A DNA stretch of 64,000 bases from Microlunatus soli (GCF_900105385.1 NZ_LT629772.1:5456001-5520000); one strand, 5' to 3'. Positions 48,765 through 58,014 are shown, counted from the first letter of the stretch. Numbers and translations: made by a program. The notes: generated by a model from the letters alone, not told the origin.

Positions 48765-49373
48765 ATGCACCCTGTTGTGACGATCAAGCGCGCCCTGCTG
48801 CCGTCGATCATGGCCGCCACCCTGGCGGTCACCGGCTGTTCGACGACCGACGGCGGACCCGATGCCGGTCCTGCCGGCTCCAGCACCTCTCCGAGCGCGT
48901 CGGCAACGACCGCGTCCCACAACGCCGCGGACGTGATGTTCGCGCAGATGATGATCCCGCACCATCGACAGGCCGTCGAGATGAGCGATCTGCTGCTCGA
49001 CAAGGACATCAGCGACCCGCGGGTCGAGAAGCTGGCCCGCCAGATCAAGGCCGCCCAGCTTCCCGAGATCGACACCATGACCGGATGGCTGACCGACTTC
49101 GGCGTCAGCAGGACCCCACCCGCCGGCCATGATCACGGCGACATGGGGATGATGGACGAAGCGGCCATGGAGGAGCTTCGTTCGGCCTCCGGCGACCGGG
49201 CGACCACGCTGTATCTGTCCGGCATGATCGAACACCATCGCGGCGCGGTCACGATGGCCCAGGAAGAACGGGACGGCGGCCGCTATCCCGCTGCCCGCAA
49301 GCTCGCCCGCACCATCATCACCAGCCAACGTCAGGAGATCGCCACCATGCAGCGGATCCTCGACGAGAAGTGA
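48765..49373 (+). CDS. DUF305 lipoprotein
   Basis: The 202-residue protein starts at the ATG at 48765. It has a lipoprotein signal (MAATLAVTGCST). The mature protein is a DUF305 four-helix, ferritin-like fold with duplicated metal-type motifs: FAQMMIPHHRQAVEMS and LSGMIEHHRGAVTMAQE. DUF305 proteins occur in copper resistance and metal-stress loci. It sits on the outside of the membrane. Neighbouring His-rich DUF6153-like protein fits a copper link. Confidence 0.9.
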   Translation: MHPVVTIKRALLPSIMAATLAVTGCSTTDGGPDAGPAGSSTSPSASATTASHNAADVMFAQMMIPHHRQAVEMSDLLLDKDISDPRVEKLARQIKAAQLPEIDTMTGWLTDFGVSRTPPAGHDHGDMGMMDEAAMEELRSASGDRATTLYLSGMIEHHRGAVTMAQEERDGGRYPAARKLARTIITSQRQEIATMQRILDEK

Positions 49374-49449
49374 TCGGCTCCATGCCGTCCGGGTACAGCG
49401 AGATGACGCACACTCGGGCGGCATGGGACCCGGCCCGGCCTCGTGGGAC

Positions 49450-49455
49450 TACACT
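49450..49455 (+). promoter_or_regulatory. -10 box of trpS leader
   Basis: TACACT lies 7 nt before the leader-peptide ATG, so the leader transcript is probably leaderless. Confidence 0.5.
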
Positions 49456-49462
49456 GGCGGTC

Positions 49463-49498
49463 ATGCAGTTGCGTACGAATCAGTGGTGGGCCGCCTAG
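49463..49498 (+). CDS. trp leader peptide (MQLRTNQWWAA)
   Basis: The eleven-codon ORF has tandem Trp codons (TGG TGG at 49484-49489) followed by Ala-Ala-stop. It lies upstream of trpS and overlaps segment 1 of an attenuator. Ribosome stalling at the Trp codons, when charged tRNA-Trp is scarce, would favour the antiterminator. Confidence 0.88.
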   Translation: MQLRTNQWWAA

Positions 49499-49557
49499 GG
49501 CGGCCTGCGACGCGTACGCGAAATCACCTTCAGCCGCCCCGACCAGGGCGGCTTTTT
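49490..49557 (+). promoter_or_regulatory. Four-segment ribosome-mediated attenuator of trpS
   Basis: Segments: 1 GCCGCC (49490-49495), 2 GGGCGGC (49498-49504), 3 GCCGCCC (49533-49539), 4 GGGCGGC (49546-49552). Pairing 1-2 with 3-4 gives termination; pairing 2-3 gives antitermination. Confidence 0.85.
49533..49557 (+). terminator. Attenuator terminator hairpin
   Basis: GCCGCCC-CGACCA-GGGCGGC followed by five T is a classical intrinsic terminator, 42 bp before the trpS start. Confidence 0.88.
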
Positions 49558-49598
49558 CTGTGCTGCACTCCGGCCGGGGCATCGACCCACGGAGCACC

Positions 49599-50621
49599 AT
49601 GATCACCGAACCGACCACCATCCATCCCTCGACAGGGCAGCCGACCTCGACCGGCGTACAGCTGAGCCTGTTGACGCCGAGCGGTCATCTCACCATCGGC
49701 AACTACATCGGAGCCCTGGCGCCGATGCGGGAGGCGAGGGGCGACTGCTACTTCGGCGTCTCCGACCTGCATGCGATGACGATGCCGCACGATCGGTCGC
49801 TGTTGCGCGAGCGGACAGCCGAATTCCAACGACTGATGCTCGCGGTCGGGCTCGATCCCGTCCGACAGGTGCTGTTCCGGCAGAGCGCGGTGCCCGAGCA
49901 CACCGGCCTGCACTACCTGCTGGAATGTGTGGCCCGGGTCGGTGAACTCGGCCGGATGATCCAGTTCAAGGAGAAGGGCCGGGACAACGGCGAGACCCGG
50001 ATGTCCTTGCTCAGCTACCCGGTGCTGATGTCGGCGGACATCCTGCTCTATCAGGCTGCCGAAGTGCCCGTCGGCCAGGATCAGTCCCAGCACGTCGAGC
50101 TGGCTCGTGACCTCGCCCAGCGCTTCAACCGGGACTATCCGGGGCAGGACGGTCCGGTGTTCACCGTGCCGGTCACGGTCAATCCGCCGGTGGCGGCACG
50201 ACTCCGCGATCTTCAGCGACCGACGATCAAGATGAGCAAGTCGGCCACCAACCCGGCCGGGGTGATCTATCTGCTGGACGGCCCGGATGCGGTGCGGCGC
50301 AAGATCAGGAGAGCCGTCACCGACTCCGAACCGGGCATCAGCTACCAACCCGACCGGCGCCCCGGTCTGGCCAACCTGCTCGAACTCGTGGCGGCCTGCG
50401 CCGGGCGATCGGTCACCGAGGTGGCCGACGATCACGACTCGTTCGGCTCGCTGAAGGCCACCGCCGCCGACGCCGTCATCGCCACCCTGGAACCGATCCA
50501 ACGCCGGTATGCCGAGTTGGCGCCCGATCAGGTGGACGCCGTCTTCGCCGCCGGGGCCGAGCGGGCCCGGTCCACGGCCGGGCCGACCCTGGCGGCGGCC
50601 CGGCAGGCGATCGGCCTGTGA
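49599..50621 (+). CDS. trpS: Tryptophanyl-tRNA synthetase
   Basis: A 340-residue class I synthetase that charges tRNA-Trp. The HIGH-type signature is PSGHLTIGNYIGAL (H30-N35) and the KMSKS loop is intact (IKMSKSATN). The start at 49599 has GGAG 5-8 nt upstream. The message is preceded by a Trp leader peptide and attenuator, so it is induced when Trp-tRNA runs low. A ribosome-attenuated auxiliary, indolmycin-resistant trpS is known in Streptomyces coelicolor; whether this gene is such an auxiliary copy or the only trpS cannot be told from the window. Confidence 0.96.
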   Translation: MITEPTTIHPSTGQPTSTGVQLSLLTPSGHLTIGNYIGALAPMREARGDCYFGVSDLHAMTMPHDRSLLRERTAEFQRLMLAVGLDPVRQVLFRQSAVPEHTGLHYLLECVARVGELGRMIQFKEKGRDNGETRMSLLSYPVLMSADILLYQAAEVPVGQDQSQHVELARDLAQRFNRDYPGQDGPVFTVPVTVNPPVAARLRDLQRPTIKMSKSATNPAGVIYLLDGPDAVRRKIRRAVTDSEPGISYQPDRRPGLANLLELVAACAGRSVTEVADDHDSFGSLKATAADAVIATLEPIQRRYAELAPDQVDAVFAAGAERARSTAGPTLAAARQAIGL

Positions 50622-50657
50622 CCGGGCCGACGTCGGGGGTGCCTGCTCGGTCGTGGA

Positions 50658-51404
50658 TCAGAGGTCGCCGTCGATGCCCTTGACATGCCAGCCGCTGATC
50701 TTTGCGGCCTGTTCCGGCGTCCAGCGGTGTTTGCTGGACGACACCTTCTTCCAGCCGCCGTGCTGCCAGCGGAAGGCGACGCTGCGTCCCTTCAGCCGCG
50801 AGGAGTCGTCGTCCCGCACGCCTGTCTTGACGGTGACGGTCGGCGCCTTGCCTGCCGTCTTGTGGCGGTAGATCCCGCCGGTGGTGGTGACCGAGCCGTC
50901 GGTCAGCCAGTCGACGGTGTGGGCCCGGCCGGGGAGTCGGGGCGCGGGGGACACCCGGAGTTCGCCTCGCTTCTCGGTCAGCACCTGGTACCAGACGGTG
51001 TGCGCACCGTTCTTGTGAGTGATGACCAGCTCGGCGCCCTGCTCTCCGTCGATCGCAGTGGAGGCCCGGAGCAGGTGGTCGGCAGGCACCATCTGCAGGC
51101 CCTTGACGGTGTGGGTGAGCAGCTTGCCCTTCGACGTCTTGACCCGGACCGTCGCGGATCCGGCGTTGCCCCGCTTGTCGATCTTGTGCGGCACGACCGC
51201 GACGGTGTCGGCGTGACCGTCACCGTCCACGTCGGCATGGTCGACGACGGTGCAGTGCGCGACCGATCCACAGACCGACGACGCAGCCGATGCGGTAGCC
51301 GGGGCCACAGCACCGGCGGTCAGTGCGACGGCAGACGCGGCCGCGGACACCGCGACGATCCGCCGCAGAGACGCCGGCCGGACCGCTGGGAACAGCTGAG
51401 ACAT
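50658..51404 (-). CDS. Secreted protein with FG-GAP/EF-hand-like N-terminal motif
   Basis: The 248-residue protein starts at the ATG at 51404 (GAAGG six bases upstream). It has a signal peptide (SLRRIVAVSAAASAVALTAG...ATASA cleavage region). The first mature part has VDHADVDGDGHADTVAVV, a D-x-D-G-D-G calcium-type loop as in FG-GAP/VCBS repeats. The rest is beta-rich and basic with no known domain. It is probably an extracellular protein of unknown function. It converges on trpS. Confidence 0.8.
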   Translation of the reverse strand: MSQLFPAVRPASLRRIVAVSAAASAVALTAGAVAPATASAASSVCGSVAHCTVVDHADVDGDGHADTVAVVPHKIDKRGNAGSATVRVKTSKGKLLTHTVKGLQMVPADHLLRASTAIDGEQGAELVITHKNGAHTVWYQVLTEKRGELRVSPAPRLPGRAHTVDWLTDGSVTTTGGIYRHKTAGKAPTVTVKTGVRDDDSSRLKGRSVAFRWQHGGWKKVSSSKHRWTPEQAAKISGWHVKGIDGDL

Positions 51405-51597
51405 GATCATCCTTCGTTCGATTCGCCGGGCGGCCGATCCGTCCGACGACCAGCAGCCTGTCCGACCGCGAGTCCTCCGAAGGGGCGAGAGACGTCCCCG
51501 TACAGCGATCTTGACCGGATGGATCGGTAGTAGTGATCTCGTGACGTGACCGAGAGGCGCCGGCAACTTCCGCGGCCGGCGACCGATGGCAAATCTC

Positions 51598-51627
51598 TTG
51601 GGCCGACGGGTGGTCGGCGCGTAAGGT
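51598..51627 (+). promoter_or_regulatory. Promoter of smpB
   Basis: TTGGGC (51598-51603) and TAAGGT (51622-51627) are 18 bp apart, 27 bp before the start codon. Confidence 0.5.
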
Positions 51628-51653
51628 TGCCGGGTTTGCGGGAGGATGGAGAC

Positions 51654-52205
51654 ATGGCGAAGAGCAACAAGGCGACACCGACCGGCGGTGGACAGGCCGG
51701 CAAGTCGACCGGCAAGCCTGCGCCGGGCACCAAGGGCGGCGACAGGTTGATCGTCGCCCAGAACCGACGGGCCCGGCACGACTTCAAGATCAACGACACC
51801 GTCGAGGCCGGCCTGGTGTTGGGCGGCACCGAGGTCAAGTCGCTGCGGGAGGGGCGGGCCTCGCTGGCCGACGCATTCGCCACCGTCGACGACGGTGAAG
51901 TCTGGCTGCGGGCAGCGCACATCGGCGAATACAGCCACGGCACCTGGACCAACCACGCCGCCCGCCGGACCCGCAAGCTGCTGCTCAACCGCAAGGAGAT
52001 CGACCGCCTGGAACGCGAGCTCGGGTCGTCCGGCACCACTCTGGTCCCGCTGGCGATCTACTTCAGCAACGGTTACGCCAAGGTCGAGCTCGCCGTCGCC
52101 ACCGGGAAACGCGAATACGACAAGCGCGAGGCGATCGCCAAGCGGGACGCCGACCGCGAAGCCGCCCGCGCCCTGGCCGCCCGCAACCGCCGGGCCCGAG
52201 CCTGA
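51654..52205 (+). CDS. smpB: SsrA-binding protein SmpB
   Basis: A 183-residue protein, start at 51654 behind GGAGGATGGAG. The OB-fold core is clear: [37 protein letters not shown] and the tRNA-mimic C-terminal tail [18 protein letters not shown] (only parts quoted). The N-terminal ~28 residues are a Gly/Ser/Lys-rich extension longer than in most SmpB. It binds tmRNA and brings it to stalled ribosomes. The tmRNA gene lies 5.4 kb downstream in the same direction. Confidence 0.97.
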   Translation: MAKSNKATPTGGGQAGKSTGKPAPGTKGGDRLIVAQNRRARHDFKINDTVEAGLVLGGTEVKSLREGRASLADAFATVDDGEVWLRAAHIGEYSHGTWTNHAARRTRKLLLNRKEIDRLERELGSSGTTLVPLAIYFSNGYAKVELAVATGKREYDKREAIAKRDADREAARALAARNRRARA

Positions 52206-52315
52206 ACCGACCGCGTCGCAAGCTGTCGACGTTGGAGTGGCCTGCCCGCTGGTGAGCCGGTGTTGCCCTTAGGGTGGAGCGACAGCAGCGCCGACGATCA
52301 GCAGTAGAGGGGACC

Positions 52316-54256
52316 ATGACGAGGGCCTACGAACGCTTCCGCGAGCGGGCGGACGACGACCGCCTCACCGGCACCCGCCCCGGGGACGGGCGGCCCGGGC
52401 GACGAGTCGTCCGGCTGTTGCTGGCCCTCGTGTTCGTCGTCCTCGGCTCGGCCGCAGTCTTCGGTAACGCCCCGACCGCGTCCGCCGCCTCCGATGACCA
52501 GATCGACAGCCTCAAGATCAACTACGAGGTCAAGCCGTCGGGCGTGATGCACGTGGAGGAGACCTTCGCGTGGCGGTTCGGGACCAGCTCCAACCGGCAC
52601 GGGATGCAGCGCGAGCTGATCACCCGGGAGCCCGACACCGGTGCCAACAAGGACAAGGACATCGTCTACGAGATCGACAACTTCGAGGCGAGCACGGACA
52701 ATCCGGAGGTCAGCGACCAGGTCAACGAGATCTCCAACGGCGGAGCAACCGACCGGGAGCGCAGCACCACCTATCGGATCGGTGACCCGGACGAAACCAT
52801 CTCGACCAGCATCGACGTCGTCACCTACACACTGAGCTACGACGTCACCGGCGCGCTGCGCAGCTCGGGCAGTTACGACGAGCTCTACTGGGACGCGACC
52901 GGTCACGACAATCCGTTGATCAAGACCGCGACCATCACCGCCACCGTGCCGGGCGGTGCCCAGGATGTGGAGTGCGCCACCGGTGTCTACGGCAGCACCG
53001 AGGACTGCACCAGCGCCAAGGTCGACGGCCAGCAGGCGGTCTTCACCCAGCACAACATCCCCGAGTACGGCGGGGTGACCATCGGGGTCAAGATCAAACC
53101 CGGGCTGATCGCCGACAACAAGCCGCATCTGGAACGCAAGGCCGGAGTGCTGTCGATCATCACCTCGCCCGGCTTCCTGATCGGTGGCGGGATCATGGTG
53201 GCGATCGCCACCGCGGTGCCGATCCTCGGCTACCGGATCGCCAAGGCGCGCAGCACCGATTTCCGCTTCGTCGACCTGCCGCCGGGCACCGTGCCGCCGA
53301 ACGGGACCGACGCCAAGATCGGCAAGAGCGATCCCAATCTGCAGATCCCGGTCGCCTTCAGCCCGCCACCGATCCCGGTCGGTGAGGCCGGCGTGCTGAT
53401 CGACGGACAGGTCGACGTCCGGGACACCACCGCGACGCTGATCGACCTGGCCGTCCGGGGCGTGATCAAGATCGAGGACACCGGCGGCATGTCGGTCCGG
53501 CTGCTGGACCCGAGTCGCACCGCGGCGCCGCACGAGAACGTGATGCTGAACAGGCTGTTCGGCGGCCGGCCGCCGGGCGCTGTCACCTCCCTGGACGGGC
53601 GCGGCAAGATGACCACCACGCACAAGGCGATGGTCACCCAGATCCGTCAGCAGGTCGGCAATCGCGGTTGGTTCACCAAGGTGCCGAAGGCCTCCGGTGG
53701 CTCGCTCGGCGTCGGCTGTCTCGGGTTCCTCTTCATCCCCGGCTGGTTCGTGTTCTCCGCCGGTCATGTCAGCCCGGTGCTGCTGCTGTTGGCGATCCCG
53801 CTGATCTCGGTGGTGCTCACCGTCACGATGGTCGGTCGGGTGCTGAAACGCGGACGGCGTACGGCACTCGGCCGCGCAGCCTGTGACCACGTCGAAGGCT
53901 TCAAGCAGTACCTGGAGACCGCCGAGGCCGACCAGCTGCGGTTCGAGGAGGGCCAGGACATCTTCTCCCGCTATCTGCCGTGGGCGATCGCCTTCGATCT
54001 GGCCGACCGCTGGCAGCGGGTCTGCCAGCAGTTGGTCGACGCCGGCCGGATCCCCGACCAGTCGCCGTACTGGTACTCCGGCCGGGGCGGCGGCTTCAAC
54101 GCCTTCAGCATCGGCTACCTGACCGGCTCACTGACCACCGCGGCGACACCGGTCAGTTCCTCCAGCTCCGGCGGCGGATCGAGCGGCAGCTCCTTCGGCG
54201 GTGGCGGTGGCTTCTCCGGCGGCGGTGGTGGCGGCGGCGGCTCCTCGAGCTGGTGA
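52316..54256 (+). CDS. DUF2207 membrane protein, paralogue 1
   Basis: A 646-residue DUF2207 protein starting at the ATG at 52316. An N-terminal helix (VVRLLLALVFVVLGSAAVFG, cleaved or anchor) is followed by an extracytoplasmic beta-rich domain of ~230 residues (LKINYEVKPSGVMHVEETF). Then come one helix (~285-305), a cytosolic region (~310-470), a pair of helices (~475-515), and a final domain ending in a Gly/Ser-rich tail finishing SSSW. It shares high similarity with the next gene. Function of the family unknown. Confidence 0.92.
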   Translation: MTRAYERFRERADDDRLTGTRPGDGRPGRRVVRLLLALVFVVLGSAAVFGNAPTASAASDDQIDSLKINYEVKPSGVMHVEETFAWRFGTSSNRHGMQRELITREPDTGANKDKDIVYEIDNFEASTDNPEVSDQVNEISNGGATDRERSTTYRIGDPDETISTSIDVVTYTLSYDVTGALRSSGSYDELYWDATGHDNPLIKTATITATVPGGAQDVECATGVYGSTEDCTSAKVDGQQAVFTQHNIPEYGGVTIGVKIKPGLIADNKPHLERKAGVLSIITSPGFLIGGGIMVAIATAVPILGYRIAKARSTDFRFVDLPPGTVPPNGTDAKIGKSDPNLQIPVAFSPPPIPVGEAGVLIDGQVDVRDTTATLIDLAVRGVIKIEDTGGMSVRLLDPSRTAAPHENVMLNRLFGGRPPGAVTSLDGRGKMTTTHKAMVTQIRQQVGNRGWFTKVPKASGGSLGVGCLGFLFIPGWFVFSAGHVSPVLLLLAIPLISVVLTVTMVGRVLKRGRRTALGRAACDHVEGFKQYLETAEADQLRFEEGQDIFSRYLPWAIAFDLADRWQRVCQQLVDAGRIPDQSPYWYSGRGGGFNAFSIGYLTGSLTTAATPVSSSSSGGGSSGSSFGGGGGFSGGGGGGGGSSSW

Positions 54257-54258
54257 TC

Positions 54259-56340
54259 ATGGACCTCGCCGTCGGGTCATCGCGCCGGCCGGTGGCCGGT
54301 CGACCGGGCAGCGCCGCACGGGCGGTGCGGCGGATCGTCCGGCTGCTGGCCGCGGTGGCAGCAGCGGTGCTGATCTCGCTGACCAGCACGACGGCCCAGG
54401 CCGACACCTCCGATGCGATCAGCGATCTGGCGATCGAATACAGCGTGCGGCCGTCGGGCGTACTGCATGTGCGCGAAGTGTTCGACTGGGAGTTCGGCTG
54501 CTGCGAGACCAAACACGGCATCCAGCGGGAGTTGATCACCCGCGAACCCGACGCCGACCACCCGGATCAGGACATCGTCTACACGATCAGCAATGTCACC
54601 GCGTCCAGCCCCGACGACGTCTCCACCATGATCACCGAGAAGCAGATCGGACGGGAATCGGACCGGCGACGCAGCACGGTCTACCGGATCGGTGACCCGG
54701 ATCGCGGGATCTACTCCGACAACGTGACCTACGTCCTGGAGTACGACGTCGCCGGCGCGCTGCGGCACTTCGATGATCACGACGAGCTCTACTGGGATGT
54801 GACCGGGTCGGGCAATCCGCGCATCGAGCGGTTGTCGGTCCGAGCCGAGGTCCCGGGTGGCGCGCAACAGGTCACCTGCTTCGCCGGGCCGATCGGCAGT
54901 ACGCGGGCCTGTGACAAGACCGCGATCGGCGGCGACCACAGCGCCCGGTTCGGTCATCGGGACCTGGCCGCCGGCGAGAATGTCACGATCGGTGTCCGGG
55001 TCGATCCGGGACTGATCGCGGACAACAAGCCGCACCTGGTGGCCAAGGCGTCGGTGATCGGACCGCGGAGCGTCGGCGCGACGCTGCTGGCTCTGCTGGT
55101 GACGATCGGCGCGCCGGTGCTGGGGATGCGACTGGTCAAGCGCTGGCTGACCGACGACCGCTACCTCGATCTGCCGCCCGGCAGCGTTCCTTCATCCGGC
55201 GCCGAACCCCGGGTCGGGGCTGATCCCGGTGTCGAGGTGCCGGTCGCGTTCACCCCGCCCGACATCCCAGTCGCCGAGGCGGCGCGGCTCGCGGAGAACC
55301 GGACCGACGAACGGATCACAGCGGCCACCATCGTCGAGTTGGCTGCTGCCGGTGTTCTCACCGTCGAACGCAGTCCGCGCAGCCGCGGCGACGAGGACGA
55401 CACCGATGTCCCGTCCGATGATCAAGACGGCGATGATCAAGACGGCGATGATCAAGACGGCGATGATCAGACCCAGGACGACGGTGATGCCGACGCGAGC
55501 GACGATCTGACCTACAAACTGCAGCTTGTCGGCGGCCCGCTGTCCGACGGCCAGCCTGCCGGACACCGGCTGACACCGGCGCAATCGCGCTTCTGCACCG
55601 ACGTCTTCGGTGACAACCAGCGAGCGGAACTGACTCCCGGCACCCTGGAGAGATCCCACCTGAGGCTGACGCATGCCACCGAGAAGGCGGTGCAGGAGCG
55701 TGGCTGGTTCGCCCCCCGACGTGATGCGCCGGGCACGATCGCGTTCGGTCTGATCTGCGTGGGTTGTGCCGGGCTGATCGCCGCGTGTTGGCTCGGCGGC
55801 CTCGCCGGAGGCGGCGGGGTGGTGGCGATGATCATGTTGTTCGCCGTCGCGTCCTTGGTCATCACGCTCGCCCTCGTCGTCCCGAAGATCAAACGCGGTA
55901 AGCGTTCTGCGTCCGGCCGGGCGATGCTCGACCAGGTGGAAGGATTCCGCGAATACCTGTCCACGGCCGAGGCCGAACAGGTGAAATTCGAGGACGGGCA
56001 GGACATCTTCTCCCGCTACCTGCCGTGGGCGATCATCTTCGGCCTGGCGACCCGCTGGCAGCAGGTGTGCCAGCGTCTGGTCGAGTTGGGCCGGCTGCCC
56101 GATCGGTCCCCGGACTGGTACGCGAGCCCCGGCGACAGCACCTTCGCCCAGTTCCCCACCATCACCCTGACCAGCACGATCAACAGCTCGCTGCACCCTC
56201 CGCCGCCGGCAGCGTCCGGGTCTGGCTGGTCCGGCGGGTCGGGCTACAGCGGCGGCGGCTTCGGCTCGAGCGGCAGTTCGTTCTCCGGCGGCGGCTTCTC
56301 CGGAGGAGGCGGTGGCGGTGGCGGCTCATCGAGTTGGTGA
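54259..56340 (+). CDS. DUF2207 membrane protein, paralogue 2
   Basis: This 693-residue paralogue starts 2 bp after the first gene's stop, so the two are an operon and probably a tandem duplication. The layout is the same (LAIEYSVRPSGVLHVREVF, a signal-like helix, middle and late helices, tail GGGGGGGGSSSW). A unique acidic insert (DDQDG repeated, a 15-bp DNA repeat at 55417-55470) lies before the fifth segment. The two may form a heteromer. Function is unknown. Confidence 0.92.
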   Translation: MDLAVGSSRRPVAGRPGSAARAVRRIVRLLAAVAAAVLISLTSTTAQADTSDAISDLAIEYSVRPSGVLHVREVFDWEFGCCETKHGIQRELITREPDADHPDQDIVYTISNVTASSPDDVSTMITEKQIGRESDRRRSTVYRIGDPDRGIYSDNVTYVLEYDVAGALRHFDDHDELYWDVTGSGNPRIERLSVRAEVPGGAQQVTCFAGPIGSTRACDKTAIGGDHSARFGHRDLAAGENVTIGVRVDPGLIADNKPHLVAKASVIGPRSVGATLLALLVTIGAPVLGMRLVKRWLTDDRYLDLPPGSVPSSGAEPRVGADPGVEVPVAFTPPDIPVAEAARLAENRTDERITAATIVELAAAGVLTVERSPRSRGDEDDTDVPSDDQDGDDQDGDDQDGDDQTQDDGDADASDDLTYKLQLVGGPLSDGQPAGHRLTPAQSRFCTDVFGDNQRAELTPGTLERSHLRLTHATEKAVQERGWFAPRRDAPGTIAFGLICVGCAGLIAACWLGGLAGGGGVVAMIMLFAVASLVITLALVVPKIKRGKRSASGRAMLDQVEGFREYLSTAEAEQVKFEDGQDIFSRYLPWAIIFGLATRWQQVCQRLVELGRLPDRSPDWYASPGDSTFAQFPTITLTSTINSSLHPPPPAASGSGWSGGSGYSGGGFGSSGSSFSGGGFSGGGGGGGGSSSW
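55417..55470 (+). repeat. 15-bp in-frame minisatellite
   Basis: GATGATCAAGACGGC is repeated three times plus a partial copy, encoding DDQDG units in an acidic loop of DUF2207 paralogue 2. Confidence 0.9.
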
Positions 56341-56438
56341 GCATGACGGAAGCGACGATGGTCGCGGTGACCCCAACCCGGAAAACGGCGCTGGTGCCCG
56401 CGGCGCGCTACGGCGCCGCGGCACCGGTGCCGAACCTG

Positions 56439-56810
56439 CTACTTCACGTCCACCAGATCGACCACGAAGATCAGCGTCTCGCCGCCCTTGATGGCACCGC
56501 CGGCGCCACGGTCGCCGTACCCGAGATGGGGTGGGATGACCAGCTGCCGGCGACCGCCGACCTTCATCCCTGCGACGCCCTGATCCCAGCCGGAGATCAC
56601 GTAACCGGCGCCCAGCGGGAACTCCAGCGGCGTACCGCGGTTGTAGCTGGCGTCGAACTCGTCGCCGGTGCTGTAGGCGACACCGACGTAGTGCACCGAC
56701 ACGGTGCTGCCCTTGGTCGCCTCCGCGCCGTCACCAACGGTCAGGTCGGTGACCTGCAGGTCGGCGGGCGGCGGGCCGTCGGGGAAGTCAACTTCTGGTT
56801 TTTCGGTCAT
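56439..56810 (-). CDS. FKBP-type peptidyl-prolyl isomerase
   Basis: A 123-residue single-domain FKBP starting at the ATG at 56810. The active-site pattern is present: VSVHYVGVAYSTGDEFDASY, PLGAGYVISGWDQGVAGM, LVIPPHLGYGDRG, and FVVDLVDV at the end (given as parts). No signal peptide, so it is a cytosolic folding catalyst. It converges on the DUF2207 operon. Confidence 0.95.
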   Translation of the reverse strand: MTEKPEVDFPDGPPPADLQVTDLTVGDGAEATKGSTVSVHYVGVAYSTGDEFDASYNRGTPLEFPLGAGYVISGWDQGVAGMKVGGRRQLVIPPHLGYGDRGAGGAIKGGETLIFVVDLVDVK

Positions 56811-56918
56811 GAGCGACAACGGTACGGGACCGCGCGGCCGCCTGTGGCAGCCGGGTAAGGGGCAGGTTGGGGTCGCTCCCTGATGGTGTTCGGCGCCGGG
56901 ACAACGCATCCTTGTCTC

Positions 56919-57539
56919 ATGAGCGCCAGTTTTGAGCACCCCAGCCTGCGAACCCCGGTGACCACCGAGCAGCGCGACCGCGCCGCCGAGCACCTGCAGA
57001 CCGCCTACGCCGAGGGCAGGATCACCGAGGACGAATTCGAGCGTCGGATCGGCCAGGTCCTCGGCGCGCAGAACCGCAAGGAACTCAACGACGCCTTCTA
57101 CGGACTGGTCGAGGTGCCGCCAGCCACCACCAGCTACTCGCCGGCGACCTACGGCACCGCGCCGTACGGTGGTCAGAGCAACTATCCGGCGCGCCGCCAG
57201 GAAGGCAGCACCGGGGGAGCGCTGGCCCACTTCAGCGGGCTGTTCACCGGCATGATCATCGGTCCCGGCATCGGCTACGCGATCTCCAAACCGGGCAGCC
57301 AGACCCGCAAGGAGGCCGCCAAGGCGTTCAACTTCCAGCTGATCAGCCTGATCGGCCTGATCGTCGGCGGCACCCTGGCGGCGGTCACCGACTGGGGCAT
57401 CATCAACTTCCTGGTCGGCCTGGGCAGCCTGGCCTGGTTCATCCTGACCATCGTCGGCGGTGTGAAGGCCGCTCAGGGCGAGGACTGGACCAACCCGGTG
57501 AAGAAGGTCATCAAGCTGGACGTGCTGCCGGAGAAGTGA
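56919..57539 (+). CDS. DUF1707/DUF4870-type membrane protein
   Basis: A 206-residue protein, start ATG at 56919 (upstream ATG at 56883 less likely). The N-terminus is a DUF1707 domain (RDRAAEHLQTAYAEGRITEDEF), the ~50-residue actinobacterial SHOCT-like module. After a Tyr/Gly linker there is a DUF4870/TIC20-like membrane part with three or four helices (ALAHFSGLFTGMIIGPGIGY, LISLIGLIVGGTLAAV, FLVGLGSLAWFILTIVGGV). Function is unknown; it could regulate an envelope process. Confidence 0.85.
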   Translation: MSASFEHPSLRTPVTTEQRDRAAEHLQTAYAEGRITEDEFERRIGQVLGAQNRKELNDAFYGLVEVPPATTSYSPATYGTAPYGGQSNYPARRQEGSTGGALAHFSGLFTGMIIGPGIGYAISKPGSQTRKEAAKAFNFQLISLIGLIVGGTLAAVTDWGIINFLVGLGSLAWFILTIVGGVKAAQGEDWTNPVKKVIKLDVLPEK

Positions 57540-57580
57540 CACTCGCCGATATCCGGCTGCGCGACGGCCACGCGGCCGGG

Positions 57581-57586
57581 TAGACT
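57581..57586 (+). promoter_or_regulatory. -10 box TAGACT of ssrA
   Basis: TAGACT lies 61 bp before the mature tmRNA 5' end, a normal distance for a processed precursor. Confidence 0.45.
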
Positions 57587-57647
57587 GGGTCACTGCTCGA
57601 CCGCGCGTGGTGAACCTGCGACGTACGGTGGAGTGCACAACTCAACA

Positions 57648-58014
57648 GGGGGTGATCGGTTTCGACTCGGGACGGTAGTCCCAGGAGAAGCGGGCCGAGG
57701 ATCCAAGGTCAACTCGTAAACGACCCTTGGAAAACAACAAGTGCCAATTCTAAGCGCACTGACTTCGCTCTTGCTGCCTGAGCAGTAACCGAAGGGTCAG
57801 ACCGGGAGTGTCTCCGTCCCGGACCCTGGCCTCGTTAAGGGGACTAACCCGCTGAGACTTGTCTCAGGGCTCAGCGGGGACATCAACTGAGGCTGGGCCT
57901 GTCTGCAACATGCTGATGTGAGTGCAGGGGCCGAGTAGAACGACATCATCAGCTGCGCCCGGAGAAGACCTGGTTCGCTGCTCGAGGACGCGGGTTCGAT
58001 TCCCGCCACCTCCA
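57648..58014 (+). ncRNA. ssrA: tmRNA (ssrA)
   Basis: A 367-nt transfer-messenger RNA. The 5' GGGGGTG pairs with the 3' CACCTCC (discriminator A; CCA not encoded); the T arm reads CGGGTTCGATTCCCG. The tag ORF is at 57743-57781 and encodes ANSKRTDFALAA-stop, ending in the ALAA degron. It rescues stalled ribosomes with SmpB. The tag is short, 12 residues. Confidence 0.96.
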
